A DNA stretch of 64,000 nt from contig NZ_JAERRK010000003.1 in NCBI RefSeq assembly GCF_016741775.1, positions 434,001-498,000 of the forward strand, read 5' to 3'. This stretch comes from Streptomyces actinomycinicus (GTDB lineage Bacteria; Actinomycetota; Actinomycetes; Streptomycetales; Streptomycetaceae). Below are positions 1 through 11,364 of this stretch, one piece after another; the stretch's first letter is position 1; every line of letters starts with the position of its first letter. Both the position numbers and the translations under genes were made by a program. Under the pieces are notes generated by a model. The model saw only the letters and a program-made list of their open reading frames with translations, searched no databases and was not told the DNA's origin.

Positions 1-1876
1 GCGGACCCTCGGCCACGGCTACAAGGTGCAGACCGCCAAGGAGGTCGCCGACGCCAACCAGAAGGACGTCCAGAGCTTCCTGAACGTCATGAAGTACGCG
101 ATGCTCGGCTTCGCCGGGATCGCCTTCCTCGTCGGCATCTTCCTGATCATCAACACCTTCTCGATGCTGGTCGCCCAGCGCACCCGCGAGATCGGTCTGA
201 TGCGGGCCATCGGCTCCTCCCGCAGGCAGGTCAACCGGTCCGTGCTCGTCGAGGCGCTGCTGCTCGGCGTACTCGGCTCCGCGCTCGGCGTCGGCGCGGG
301 CATCGGCATCGCCGTCGGCCTGATGAAACTCATGGGCCAGATGGGCATGAACCTGTCCACCGACGACCTGACCGTCGCCTGGAGCACCCCGGCGATCGGC
401 CTGCTGCTCGGCGTGGTCGTCACCGTGCTCGCCGCCTACCTGCCCGCCCGGCGCGCCGGCAAGATCTCCCCGATGGCCGCCCTGCGCGACGCCGGCGCCC
501 CGGCCGACGCCAAGGCCGGAGCCGTACGGGCCGTCCTCGGCCTCCTCCTCACCGGCGCCGGCGGCTGGGCCCTGTACGTCGCCGCCGCCGCGGACAAGGC
601 CAAGACCGGCTCGGGCTGGCTGGGCCTGGGCGTGGTACTCACCCTGATCGGGTTCGTCGTCATCGGCCCGCTGCTCGCCGCCGGCGTGGTCCGCGTCCTC
701 GGCGTGGTCATGCTGCGGATCTTCGGGCCCGTGGGCCGGATGGCGGAGCGCAACGCGCTGCGCAACCCGCGCCGCACCGGAGCCACCGGCGCGGCCCTGA
801 TGATCGGCCTGGCCCTGGTGGCCTGCCTGTCGGTGGTCGGCTCCTCGATGGTGGCCTCCGCCACCGACGAACTGGACAAGACCGTCGGCACGGACTTCAT
901 CATCCGCAGCGACCAGCAGAACGGGCTCATCGACAAGCAGGCGGTGCGGGCCGTCAAGGACACACCGGGTCTGCGGCAGGTCACCGAGTACCGGTCGACC
1001 GAGGCCCAGCTCACCACCCCGGACGGCAAGCGGCTCAAGAACACCGCGGTCATGGCCGCCGACCCGTCCTACGCGACGGACGTGCGGACCAAGACGGTCG
1101 CCGGTGAACTCGAGGACGCCTACCGGACCGACTCGATGTCGGTGCCCGAGAAGTTCGCCGACGCCCACGGCATCCGGCTCGGCTCCACGGTCACCGTCGC
1201 CTACGAGGAGGGCCGCACGGCCCGGCTGACGGTCCGGGCCATCACGAGCAGCGACACGCTCATCGACTCCGGCGCGATGTACACGTCGATCAAGACGCTG
1301 GCCAAGTACGTCCCCGCCGGCGAGATGCCCCTGGACGAGCTGGTCTTCGCCACCGCCGAGGACGGTCACGAGGCCGCCGCCTACAAGGCGCTCAAGGCCG
1401 CGCTGCACGACGACTTCCCGCAGCTGACCGTGCGCGACCAGACCGACTACAAGCAGGAGCTGAAGGACCAGATCGGACAGCTGCTCAACATGATCTACGG
1501 CCTGCTCGCCCTCGCGATCATCGTCGCGATCCTCGGTGTGGTGAACACCCTGGCCCTGTCGGTGGTCGAGCGGACCCGGGAGATCGGCCTCATGCGGGCC
1601 ATCGGCCTCTCCCGCCGCCAGCTGCGCCGCATGATCCGCCTGGAGTCCGTGGTCATCGCCGTCTTCGGTGCGCTCCTCGGCCTCGGCCTGGGCATGGCCT
1701 GGGGCGCCACCGCCCAGAAGCTCCTCGCCCTGGAGGGCCTGAAGCTCCTGGAGATCCCCTGGCCGACGATCACCACGGTCTTCGTCGGCTCGGCCTTCGT
1801 GGGCCTGTTCGCCGCACTGGTCCCGGCGTTCCGGGCGGGCCGCATGAACGTCCTGAACGCCATCGCGACCGACTAG
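1..1876 (+). CDS. ABC transporter permease, FtsX/MacB type (5' end outside window)
   Basis: The reading frame is already open at the left edge, so the N-terminus is missing; a GTG at 26 is an internal codon. About 620 residues are visible. Two FtsX-like membrane modules flank an extracytoplasmic domain: a first set of helices in the first 150 residues containing the family segment with TREIGLMRAIG, two more hydrophobic helices at about 165-240, an exported region at about 270-470, and a last FtsX module after residue 480 that repeats ERTREIGLMRAIGLSRRQ. This is the fused two-module architecture of MacB/LolC-like exporters that work with a separate ATPase. The partner ATPase is probably upstream, outside the window. 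A complete paralogue is encoded at 33926-36454. Substrate unknown. A strong hairpin follows the gene. Confidence 0.9.
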   Translation, partial: RTLGHGYKVQTAKEVADANQKDVQSFLNVMKYAMLGFAGIAFLVGIFLIINTFSMLVAQRTREIGLMRAIGSSRRQVNRSVLVEALLLGVLGSALGVGAGIGIAVGLMKLMGQMGMNLSTDDLTVAWSTPAIGLLLGVVVTVLAAYLPARRAGKISPMAALRDAGAPADAKAGAVRAVLGLLLTGAGGWALYVAAAADKAKTGSGWLGLGVVLTLIGFVVIGPLLAAGVVRVLGVVMLRIFGPVGRMAERNALRNPRRTGATGAALMIGLALVACLSVVGSSMVASATDELDKTVGTDFIIRSDQQNGLIDKQAVRAVKDTPGLRQVTEYRSTEAQLTTPDGKRLKNTAVMAADPSYATDVRTKTVAGELEDAYRTDSMSVPEKFADAHGIRLGSTVTVAYEEGRTARLTVRAITSSDTLIDSGAMYTSIKTLAKYVPAGEMPLDELVFATAEDGHEAAAYKALKAALHDDFPQLTVRDQTDYKQELKDQIGQLLNMIYGLLALAIIVAILGVVNTLALSVVERTREIGLMRAIGLSRRQLRRMIRLESVVIAVFGALLGLGLGMAWGATAQKLLALEGLKLLEIPWPTITTVFVGSAFVGLFAALVPAFRAGRMNVLNAIATD

Positions 1877-1926
1877 CCGCCACCCCGCCGAGCCGACAGC
1901 CACCGCACACGGGGGTTGCGGAGGAA

Positions 1927-1969
1927 AACCCGGCACCGCGACGTCCCCGAGGACTCCCGGTGCCGGGTT
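1927..1969 (+). terminator. hairpin terminator after the FtsX permease
   Basis: Perfect 12-bp inverted repeat (arms 1927-1938 and 1958-1969, AACCCGGCACCG and its complement) starting 50 bases after the stop codon. There is no long T-run, which is usual for streptomycete terminators. Seen directly; function inferred. Confidence 0.7.
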
Positions 1970-2084
1970 CCGCGCTGCACGGGCACGTGTGACACGGGCC
2001 GGCGACTCGCGCCGCCGCCCCACTTCTCGCCGGCCCGGGGCCTCGCACTGCCGGGCCACGTGCGGGCCGGGCGGCGACTCGTGC

Positions 2085-2222
2085 CGTGGGGTCACTTCTC
2101 GGCGGGGGGCGAGTGTGCGGGCGGTGGAGGTCACTTCTCGGCGGGGGCGAGTGCGTGGGCCGTGGGGTCACTTCTCGGCGGGGGCCGAGCGTGTGTGCTG
2201 TGGGGTCACTTCTCGGCCGACC
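2085..2222 (+). repeat. intergenic ~38-bp tandem repeat
   Basis: Four imperfect copies share the core GTCACTTCTCGGC, with the core starting near 2092, 2131, 2168 and 2206 (spacing 37-39 bp). A more distant copy lies near 2022. The array fills the 548-base gap between the permease and mfd. No credible gene was found in this gap; long open frames through it are compositional artefacts. Confidence 0.75.
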
Positions 2223-2313
2223 GAGTCGGGTGGTGGGTGGGCGAGGATCCGGGGGTCCAGGGGGCGGAGCCCCCTGGTGGCCGGCTGCAGCACGCGCCGC
2301 CGCACGGCGGAGG

Positions 2314-2322
2314 TTGTCCACA
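2314..2322 (+). promoter_or_regulatory. consensus DnaA box upstream of mfd
   Basis: TTGTCCACA matches the streptomycete consensus DnaA box exactly. It lies about 100 bases upstream of the mfd start and 28 bases upstream of a possible -10 element TACGCT (2350-2355). A second perfect box, in inverse orientation, precedes mazG. DnaA binding is inferred from sequence only. Confidence 0.4.
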
Positions 2323-2424
2323 GCCCCCGCACCGCCCGCCGAGGCGTCGTACGCTGGGAACCCCCGGCCGGTTCCCCGCGTCGGGCTCTTCGCGTTGCCC
2401 ACACCAGGACGGAAAGCCTCCTCC

Positions 2425-5979
<3,555 letters not shown>

Positions 5980-6000
5980 CGAACGCTGGGCGGGACGGCA

Positions 6001-6105
6001 AACACGGGCAGCAGCGGCCATCCGGGCAGGGCGGCAACGCGGGCAGCAGCGGCCACCCGGGCAGGGCGGCAGCGCGGGCAGCGGCGGCCACCCGGGCAGG
6101 GCAGC
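6001..6105 (+). repeat. 35-bp tandem repeat, three copies
   Basis: Three near-identical 35-bp units, with the motif GGGCAGCRGCGGCCA beginning at 6006, 6041 and 6076. They lie between the mfd stop and the MerR gene and end at the upstream ATG (6109) of that gene, so repeat-number change could alter its leader. Confidence 0.8.
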
Positions 6106-6147
6106 ACCATGGGAGCGGCGGCGACACGGGCAGGGGGCGGGGCGGGC

Positions 6148-6504
6148 GTGCGGATCGGTGAGCTGGCCGAGGTGACCGGAGCGACACCGCGCGCCCTGCG
6201 CCACTACGAGCAGCAGGGCCTGATCACCTCCGCGCGCGCCGTCAACGGCTACCGCGAGTACGACGCCCGTCAGGCGGTCCGCGTCCGCAACATCCGAGGG
6301 CTCCTGGAGGCGGGGCTGACCCTGGACGACATGCGGGTCTTCCTGCCTTGCCTGGACGGCGACGTGACCGCGGGCCCCGCCTCCGCCAAGGGGCTGGAGG
6401 TCGCCCGGGACCGGCTGGCCGTGCTGGACGCCCGCATCGCGGCCCAGACGGCGGTCCGCGACCGGCTGGCGGCGGCCCTGCGCCAGGCGGACGAGACCGC
6501 CTGA
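6148..6504 (+). CDS. MerR-family transcriptional regulator
   Basis: A 118-residue DNA-binding protein. The N-terminal winged HTH begins at the start codon (RIGELAEVTGATPRALRHYEQQGL) and continues through the wing segment NGYREYD, followed by a helical dimerisation stretch rich in Ala, Arg and Leu. There is no separate effector-binding domain, and only one Cys (LPCLDGD), so metal sensing is not supported. The GTG at 6148 is preferred because MerR proteins start at this motif and a GGGGGCGGGG stretch lies just upstream; the ATG at 6109 would add 13 Gly/Ala residues. It is convergent with the SDR gene and shares a hairpin with it. Target genes unknown. Confidence 0.88.
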   Translation: MRIGELAEVTGATPRALRHYEQQGLITSARAVNGYREYDARQAVRVRNIRGLLEAGLTLDDMRVFLPCLDGDVTAGPASAKGLEVARDRLAVLDARIAAQTAVRDRLAAALRQADETA

Positions 6505-6522
6505 CGCCCTCCGGAAGGGCGT
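6504..6522. terminator. bidirectional hairpin between MerR and SDR genes
   Basis: Perfect 7-bp stem (ACGCCCT / AGGGCGT) with a 5-base loop. It sits exactly between the converging stop codons and is symmetric, so it can serve both strands. Confidence 0.6.
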
Positions 6523-6524
6523 GG

Positions 6525-7412
6525 TCAGGCGACGACCGCGCCGCCGTCCACCGGCAGTACCACGCCCGTCACGAACGACGCCTGCGGTGAGGCGAGCCCG
6601 GTGATGGCCCAGGCGACCTCCTCGGGGCGGCCGATCCGGCCGAGCGGGGTGTGGTCGAGCTGCCACTTGCGCAGGCCGGCGCGCTGCTCGGCGGTGAGCC
6701 CGGAGTGGTCGGCGATCGGTGTCTCGATCGCGCCCGGAGCCACGGCGACCACCCGGATGCCCTGCGGTGCCAGTTCCACCGCCCAACTCCGGGTCAGCAC
6801 CTCCAGGGCCGCCTTGCCCGCCGCGTACAGGGAGTTGCCGGGCCAGGCCCGCTGGCCCACCGAGGTCGTCACGTTCACCACGACGCCCCGGCTCTCCTCC
6901 AGCGCGGGCAGCGCGGCCTGGGTGAGCAGCACGGGCGCGAGGAGGTTGGTCTCCAGCAGCGGCCGTACCGACGCGCGCGTGTAGCCGCGCAGGGAGTCGC
7001 TGGTGACGACGGCCGCGTTGTTGACGAGCACGTCGAGCCGGCCGTACCGCTCCAGTGCGGCCCGTACGACACTCCCGGGCCCGCCCTCGGCGGTGAGGTC
7101 CGCGGGCAGGGGCGTGATCCCGGGGTGCCCCTCGGCGGTCTCGGCCAGGGGTGCGGCCCGCCGGCCCACGGCGACGACACGGGCGCCCTCGGCGGCGAAC
7201 GCCCGCGCGGTGGCCCGTCCGATACCGGTGCCGGCGCCGGTCACGAGGACGGTACGGGGACCGGGACGCCGGGAGGAGCCGGTCCGGGAGGAGCCGGTCC
7301 GGGAGGAGACGGTCCGGGAGGAGCCGGTCCGGGAGGAGCCGGCCTGGGGGTGGCCGGACCGGGGGCGGTCGGTCTGGGAGGGGGCGGCGGGGGAGGGGCT
7401 GTTCTCGTTCAT
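6525..7412 (-). CDS. SDR-family NAD(P)-dependent oxidoreductase
   Basis: A 295-residue short-chain dehydrogenase starting at the ATG MNENSPSP. Rossmann motif TGAGTGIG lies near residue 60, NNAAV follows in mid-protein, and the catalytic set includes a Ser in the VTTS segment and YAAGK. The C-terminal PVDGG segment is typical of the classical FabG-like family. Substrate cannot be read from sequence. The N-terminus is odd: about 50 residues of low complexity precede the fold, including five GSSRT-like units encoded by a 15-bp DNA repeat. Orthologues normally begin at the Rossmann strand, so this extension is probably a recent repeat expansion. Divergent from the HNH gene at 7687. Confidence 0.9.
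   Translation of the reverse strand: MNENSPSPAAPSQTDRPRSGHPQAGSSRTGSSRTVSSRTGSSRTGSSRRPGPRTVLVTGAGTGIGRATARAFAAEGARVVAVGRRAAPLAETAEGHPGITPLPADLTAEGGPGSVVRAALERYGRLDVLVNNAAVVTSDSLRGYTRASVRPLLETNLLAPVLLTQAALPALEESRGVVVNVTTSVGQRAWPGNSLYAAGKAALEVLTRSWAVELAPQGIRVVAVAPGAIETPIADHSGLTAEQRAGLRKWQLDHTPLGRIGRPEEVAWAITGLASPQASFVTGVVLPVDGGAVVA
7262..7352 (-). repeat. 15-bp minisatellite inside the SDR gene
   Basis: About five tandem copies of the unit GGTCCGGGAGGAGCC (plus strand), read on the minus strand as GSSRT repeats in the N-terminal extension of the oxidoreductase. It is in frame, so unit gain or loss changes length without a frameshift. Confidence 0.75.
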
Positions 7413-7686
7413 GCCGGGATCGTCGGACCCTGCCGCCAATGACAAGGTCAAGTCCGGTGCTCCTCGCACCACCGGTGGGTTGGAGGTTGGGGGGAGCGGC
7501 GTGCGGGGCGGCTTCCTGTCTTCCGCGCTCCCCTCGCACGGCCTGAAATACCCCTCACTGCGCCCGCCTTGCCCCGTAAACAACCCTTTACGCTCTATCT
7601 GCCGGGTGGCGCAGGGAAGTTACGGTGGGAGTGGCACACTCCGCTCGCACGTGAGGGGCGGACCGGGCGAGCAAGGGGGACGTACC

Positions 7687-8403
7687 GTGACGCGTCTGAG
7701 GGGCGGAGCGGTCACCGCCGTGGCCGTGCTGGTCACCGTGACCGGATGCACGGCCGATCAGACCAGGGGGGCCTCCGGCCCGCAGGAGACCGGACACGGC
7801 GGCGCGGCCCTGGCCGCCGCCGGTTCACTGACCGTCAAGGGACGTGCACCGAAGACCGGTTACTCGCGGGACCGCTTCGGCACAGCCTGGGCGGACACCG
7901 ACTCCAACTCCTGCGACACCCGCGACGACATACTCAAGCGCGACCTGGAGGACGTGAAGTTCACCGGCGGCACCTGCAAGGTCTCGTACGGTCTGCTGGA
8001 GTCCGACCCCTACTCCGGAAAGAGGATCACCTACCGGCGCGGCCGCAGCCAGGTCGACATCGACCACGTCGTCGCCCTCTCCGACGCCTGGCAGAAGGGC
8101 GCCAAGTACTGGGGCCCCAGCAAGCGCATAGCCCTGGCCAACGACCCCCTCAACCTCATCGCCGTCGACGCGAGCACCAACCGCGGCAAGGGGGACGGCG
8201 ACGCGGCCACCTGGCTCCCGCCCGCCAAGGCCTACCGCTGCACCTATGTCGCCGCCCAGGTCGCGGTCAAGAAGAAGTACGGCCTGTGGGTCACCGCGGC
8301 CGAGCAGGCCGCCATGAAGAAGGTCCTCACCGGCTGCCCGAAGCAGAAGCTTCCCACCGGCGGCAACCCCACCAAGGCACCGGAGCGCTTCCGCGCCCAC
8401 TGA
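7687..8403 (+). CDS. secreted lipoprotein, HNH-endonuclease family (DUF1524-like)
   Basis: A 238-residue protein with a lipoprotein signal: a short basic start, a hydrophobic stretch and the lipobox VTGC near residue 20. The GTG at 7687 is preferred because it begins this signal and follows AAGGGGG. The mature part has a nuclease-like core with DIDHVVALSDAW (the DHV of the beta-beta-alpha-metal fold), LANDPLNLIAVDASTNRGKGD (the N of HNH), and two conserved Cys pairs likely to form disulfides. Family members are exported actinobacterial nuclease-like proteins; activity and target are not established here. It is a single gene, divergent from the SDR. Confidence 0.88.
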   Translation: MTRLRGGAVTAVAVLVTVTGCTADQTRGASGPQETGHGGAALAAAGSLTVKGRAPKTGYSRDRFGTAWADTDSNSCDTRDDILKRDLEDVKFTGGTCKVSYGLLESDPYSGKRITYRRGRSQVDIDHVVALSDAWQKGAKYWGPSKRIALANDPLNLIAVDASTNRGKGDGDAATWLPPAKAYRCTYVAAQVAVKKKYGLWVTAAEQAAMKKVLTGCPKQKLPTGGNPTKAPERFRAH

Positions 8404-8424
8404 CCGCCCCCGCGCCGCCTACCG

Positions 8425-8545
8425 GCCGCCCCTGGGTCCGCAAGCCCCGCCTGCCTACTGGCCGCCCCCGGGTCCGCAAACCGCGTCTGCCTACTGGCCG
8501 TACTGGCCGCCCCCGGGTCCGCAAGCCCCGCCTGCCCTCTGCCCT
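8425..8545 (+). repeat. 36-bp tandem repeat, three copies
   Basis: Units containing GCCGCCCCYGGGTCCGCAA begin near 8425, 8461 and 8506. The last interval is 45 bp because TACTGGCCG is duplicated. It fills the gap between the HNH lipoprotein and the acetyltransferase, which otherwise shows no gene. Confidence 0.75.
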
Positions 8546-8663
8546 TTGTTCGTGCCGCCCGCGCCTGCCCTCGGCCCTGGCTCTCCGCGCCGGCCACCTG
8601 CGGCTCGCCCGGCGGCCGGTAATTCGTTACGCCGCCGGAGACCCGCCGCCTACCGTGGACGCC

Positions 8664-9407
8664 ATGGAAGTCAAGGTGAGCAGCATCGCGCAGCGGCCCG
8701 ACCGGCTGCCCGCGGTGCAGGAGATGGCCGACACCTGGCCCGAGTTCGTGACCCAGGACCCGGTGGGCGCCGCCCATTACGGCCGCATCCCCACCGAACT
8801 GCCCGAGTACGCACTGTTCGCCGAGGACGAGCACGGCCGGGTCGTCGCCCACGCCTACAGCGTGCCGTTCGCCCTGCACGTCGAGGGCCGGCGCACCCTG
8901 CCCGCACGGGGCTGGGACCAGATCCTGCTCTGGGCCTTCGCCGACCTGCGCCACGGCACCCGGCCGGACACCGTGAGCGCCATCTCGGTCACCATCGCCC
9001 CGCACGCCCAGGGCCACGGCCTGTCCGCCGTGCTGCTCTCGGCGATGCGGGACAACGCCCGCGCCCGCGGCTTCCGCGAGGTCGTCGCCCCGGTCCGCCC
9101 GAACGCCAAGCACCGGGAACCGCACACCCCGATCACCGAGTACGCCCACCGGGTCCGGCCCGACGGGCTGCCGGCGGACCCGTGGCTGCGCGTGCACGCC
9201 CGGGCCGGCGCCACCATCGACTCCGTCGCGCCGGCCTCCATGACCGTCGGCGCCTCACTGGACGACTGGCGCCGCTGGACCGGGATGCCCTTCGACACCG
9301 AGGGCGATGTCGCGGTGCCCGGCGCGCTGGTCCCGGTCCGCTGCGAACCGGAGCGCGGGTACGCCGTCTACGTCGAACCCAACGTATGGATGCGGCACCC
9401 GCTGTGA
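8664..9407 (+). CDS. GNAT-family N-acetyltransferase-like protein
   Basis: A 247-residue protein with one GNAT-like fold in the middle: the beta4-alpha3 acetyl-CoA region reads SVTIAPHAQGHGLSAVLLSAMRDNAR (residues about 110-135), corresponding to the Q/RxxGxG/A motif. The C-terminal ~100 residues contain VRPNAKH and a Trp-rich end. Cytosolic; substrate unknown. The ATG at 8664 follows the start region TACCGTGGACGCC, with no strong Shine-Dalgarno, so a leaderless or weakly initiated message is possible. It converges with the lipoprotein gene downstream. Confidence 0.85.
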   Translation: MEVKVSSIAQRPDRLPAVQEMADTWPEFVTQDPVGAAHYGRIPTELPEYALFAEDEHGRVVAHAYSVPFALHVEGRRTLPARGWDQILLWAFADLRHGTRPDTVSAISVTIAPHAQGHGLSAVLLSAMRDNARARGFREVVAPVRPNAKHREPHTPITEYAHRVRPDGLPADPWLRVHARAGATIDSVAPASMTVGASLDDWRRWTGMPFDTEGDVAVPGALVPVRCEPERGYAVYVEPNVWMRHPL

Positions 9408-9431
9408 CCCCGCGCCGGGCCCGGCCCGGCA

Positions 9432-10187
9432 TCAGCCGCCGAGCGAGTCCAGGTCGAGGATCTGCCCCGCGGGCTTCTTCGCGGGGACCGGCCGGCCGTA
9501 GTCGCTGAACGCCAGGTTCTCCGGGTCCTTGCCGGTGGACGGCTTCTCGATGCGCAGCAGGTACGGCTTGCCCTCGGTGGCCACGTACGCCTTGTAGTGC
9601 TCCTTGCCGTCCTTCTCGTTCAGGGTGATCGCCGGCGTGCCGTCGACCTGCGTGGTCTTGCCGCGGCTGGTGCCCGCCGTGTCGCCACCCATGTCGCCGA
9701 GCAGCGAGTCCAGGTCGCAGAAGTTCGCGAGATCCTTGGCGTCCTCACCCTTGGCGGACATCTTGGTCCACTTGCCGGCCAGCATCGCCACGACCGCGTC
9801 GGCGTCCGCCTTGGACTCGCCCTTGCTCTGGGCGCGCAGGAACTCCTCGTCGTACTTCATGTAGACGACGTCGCCGGTCTTGATCAGGTCGGCCTTGCCC
9901 TGGCCGTCCATGCTCATCGTGCCGGCGCACTCGCCCTTGCGGTTCAGCGCCATGTCCAGCTCGATGATGCCCTTGCTGTCTTCGTCGGAGATCCGGCCCT
10001 TCAGGCGCACGGAGTCGGCACCCGTGGTGGCCTTCATCGCCCGTTCGGCGATCTGGTCGCCGCTCAGCCCGGCGAACGGGCCCTTCGGCTTGCTGTCCGC
10101 CTTGTCGTCCCCGGGGAGGCAGCCGGTGGCGAGTCCCGCGGTGGCCGCGGCGGCGAGGCAGAGGGCGACAAGTGAGGTGCGTCGCAT
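9432..10187 (-). CDS. lipoprotein, LppX/LprG-like size and layout
   Basis: A 251-residue exported lipoprotein: basic MRRTS start, hydrophobic Ala-rich stretch and lipobox LATGC near residue 24. The mature part has a segment AMKATTGADSVRLKGRI followed by alternating beta-strand patterns (GKADLIKTGDVVYMKYDEEF) and a short Asp/Leu-rich tail. Layout resembles mycobacterial LppX/LprG-type lipid-binding lipoproteins, but similarity is only suggestive. The start is supported by AAGGAA seven bases upstream. Upstream lies a simple-repeat tract. Confidence 0.8.
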   Translation of the reverse strand: MRRTSLVALCLAAAATAGLATGCLPGDDKADSKPKGPFAGLSGDQIAERAMKATTGADSVRLKGRISDEDSKGIIELDMALNRKGECAGTMSMDGQGKADLIKTGDVVYMKYDEEFLRAQSKGESKADADAVVAMLAGKWTKMSAKGEDAKDLANFCDLDSLLGDMGGDTAGTSRGKTTQVDGTPAITLNEKDGKEHYKAYVATEGKPYLLRIEKPSTGKDPENLAFSDYGRPVPAKKPAGQILDLDSLGG

Positions 10188-10285
10188 GACAGTTCCTTGC
10201 TGAGTGAGGTGTGGTGAGCGGGGAGACGGGAGGTCTCCACGGGGTGGTGGTGCGCCGGGGGGGTGCACCGGGAGTGGGGGGTGGA

Positions 10286-10432
10286 GCTGAAGCGATGAAT
10301 CGGTGGAGCGGATGGAGCGGATGGAGCGGGTGGAACCGGTGAAGCGGGTTGAGCGGACAGACGGTGGAGCGGACAGACGGTGAAGCGGGTGGAACCGGTG
10401 AAGCGGGTGGAGCGGGTGGAGCGGGGTGCGCC
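10286..10432 (+). repeat. degenerate GTGGAGCGG-type simple repeat tract
   Basis: About 15 imperfect 9- to 10-bp units (GGTGGAGCGG, GGTGAAGCGG, GGTGGAACC) in the roughly 300-base gap between two leftward genes. No gene is supported in this gap. Confidence 0.65.
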
Positions 10433-10484
10433 GGCGCGCGGCCGGCGCGGGGCCGGGGCCTCGCGCCGGGGACGACCGGGCGGA

Positions 10485-11174
10485 TCAGGCTTTCTTCCAG
10501 TCGCCGCAGCCGGTCGTCTTGAAGTATGCGTCCGATGAACTGATGGTCACGACGGCGGTACCGCTTACGTTGTTGTTCGCGATGATCGAGTTCAGCCCGT
10601 GCTCGGCGTCCTTCGTACGCTCCCAGTAGCAGTTGTCGTCGGCGTTCCCGGTCGACTTGTAGGTGCCCGGCGCGATCTCCGAGCCCACCTTGAACATGCC
10701 GCCGTCGCCGGCCATCGAGGAGGCGGGCGTGCCCTTCGCCTTCGGGTCCACGGCCTCCCAGTCCTTGCATCCGCTGGACTTGAACACCTTGTCGGTGGGC
10801 TTGACGGTCACGTAACTCGTGCCGGTGACGTTGTCGTTGGCCAGCAGGGAGTCCATCTCGCCGGAAGCGTCCTTGGCGCGCTCCCAGTAGCACATGTCGT
10901 CGGTGTTGCCGCTCGTGCGGTACGTTCCCGGCTTCACGTCGGACCCGACCTGGTACTCGCCGTCGCCCGCGACGGCGGCCTTCTTCGTCTCGGCCGCCCG
11001 CGTGCCCCCCGAGTCCTTCTTGCCGCCGGACCTGCGGTCGGCCGACGCCGAGGAGCCCTTGCCGGAGCTTCTCGAGCCGCTGTCGTTGCCGTCGTTGCCG
11101 GCGTTGGCGGAGACGGCTCCGATGACGACGATCCCCACGACGGCACCGAGCGCGACCTTGGTTTTCATGCCCAT
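10485..11174 (-). CDS. exported protein with two tandem copies of a ~70-residue Cys-containing domain
   Basis: A 229-residue protein. An N-terminal hydrophobic segment (VALGAVVGIVVIGAVSANA) serves as signal or anchor, followed by a Ser/Gly/Lys-rich linker to about residue 70. Two homologous domains follow, each running GxYxVGSDxxPGTY - CYWER - a variable loop - VTI/VTV - GCxDW, each with two Cys likely to form a disulfide. The duplication is clear by eye. This domain is common in actinobacterial cell-surface proteins with no assigned role. Two Met codons (11174 and 11168) are possible starts. A perfect palindrome lies in the divergent region towards the methylase-like gene. Confidence 0.82.
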   Translation of the reverse strand: MGMKTKVALGAVVGIVVIGAVSANAGNDGNDSGSRSSGKGSSASADRRSGGKKDSGGTRAAETKKAAVAGDGEYQVGSDVKPGTYRTSGNTDDMCYWERAKDASGEMDSLLANDNVTGTSYVTVKPTDKVFKSSGCKDWEAVDPKAKGTPASSMAGDGGMFKVGSEIAPGTYKSTGNADDNCYWERTKDAEHGLNSIIANNNVSGTAVVTISSSDAYFKTTGCGDWKKA

Positions 11175-11250
11175 GACAGAAAGCCCTCCCCGAATGCGGC
11201 GGCCTCCCCCTCCGGTGGCCGCTCGTTCGCTGGGTCAATAAGACCAGAGC

Positions 11251-11278
11251 CTGTGAACCGAGTCAACACGGTTCACAG
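11251..11278. promoter_or_regulatory. perfect 10-bp inverted repeat CTGTGAACCG-N8-CGGTTCACAG
   Basis: Arms 11251-11260 and 11269-11278, an operator-like palindrome in the divergent region between the exported protein (start 11174) and the methylase-like gene (start 11365). The same TGTGAAC-N12-GTTCACA arrangement recurs at 11949-11974 inside the methylase-like gene, and TGTGAAC occurs eight times there at exact 27-bp spacing. The binding protein is unknown; the HTH of the adjacent protein is one candidate. Confidence 0.65.
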
Positions 11279-11364
11279 AATCGTTCCTGTACACGGCGTG
11301 AAGTCCTAGCTCTTGTGTACGCCGGTATGCTCGGTGCACACACGGGACGAGGGGAGCGGGGCCG

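Noticed and set aside
9745-11238. 497-residue minus-strand frame bridging two exported-protein genes
   Set aside because: Runs through the repeat tract; the real genes in the other frame have signal peptides and ribosome sites.
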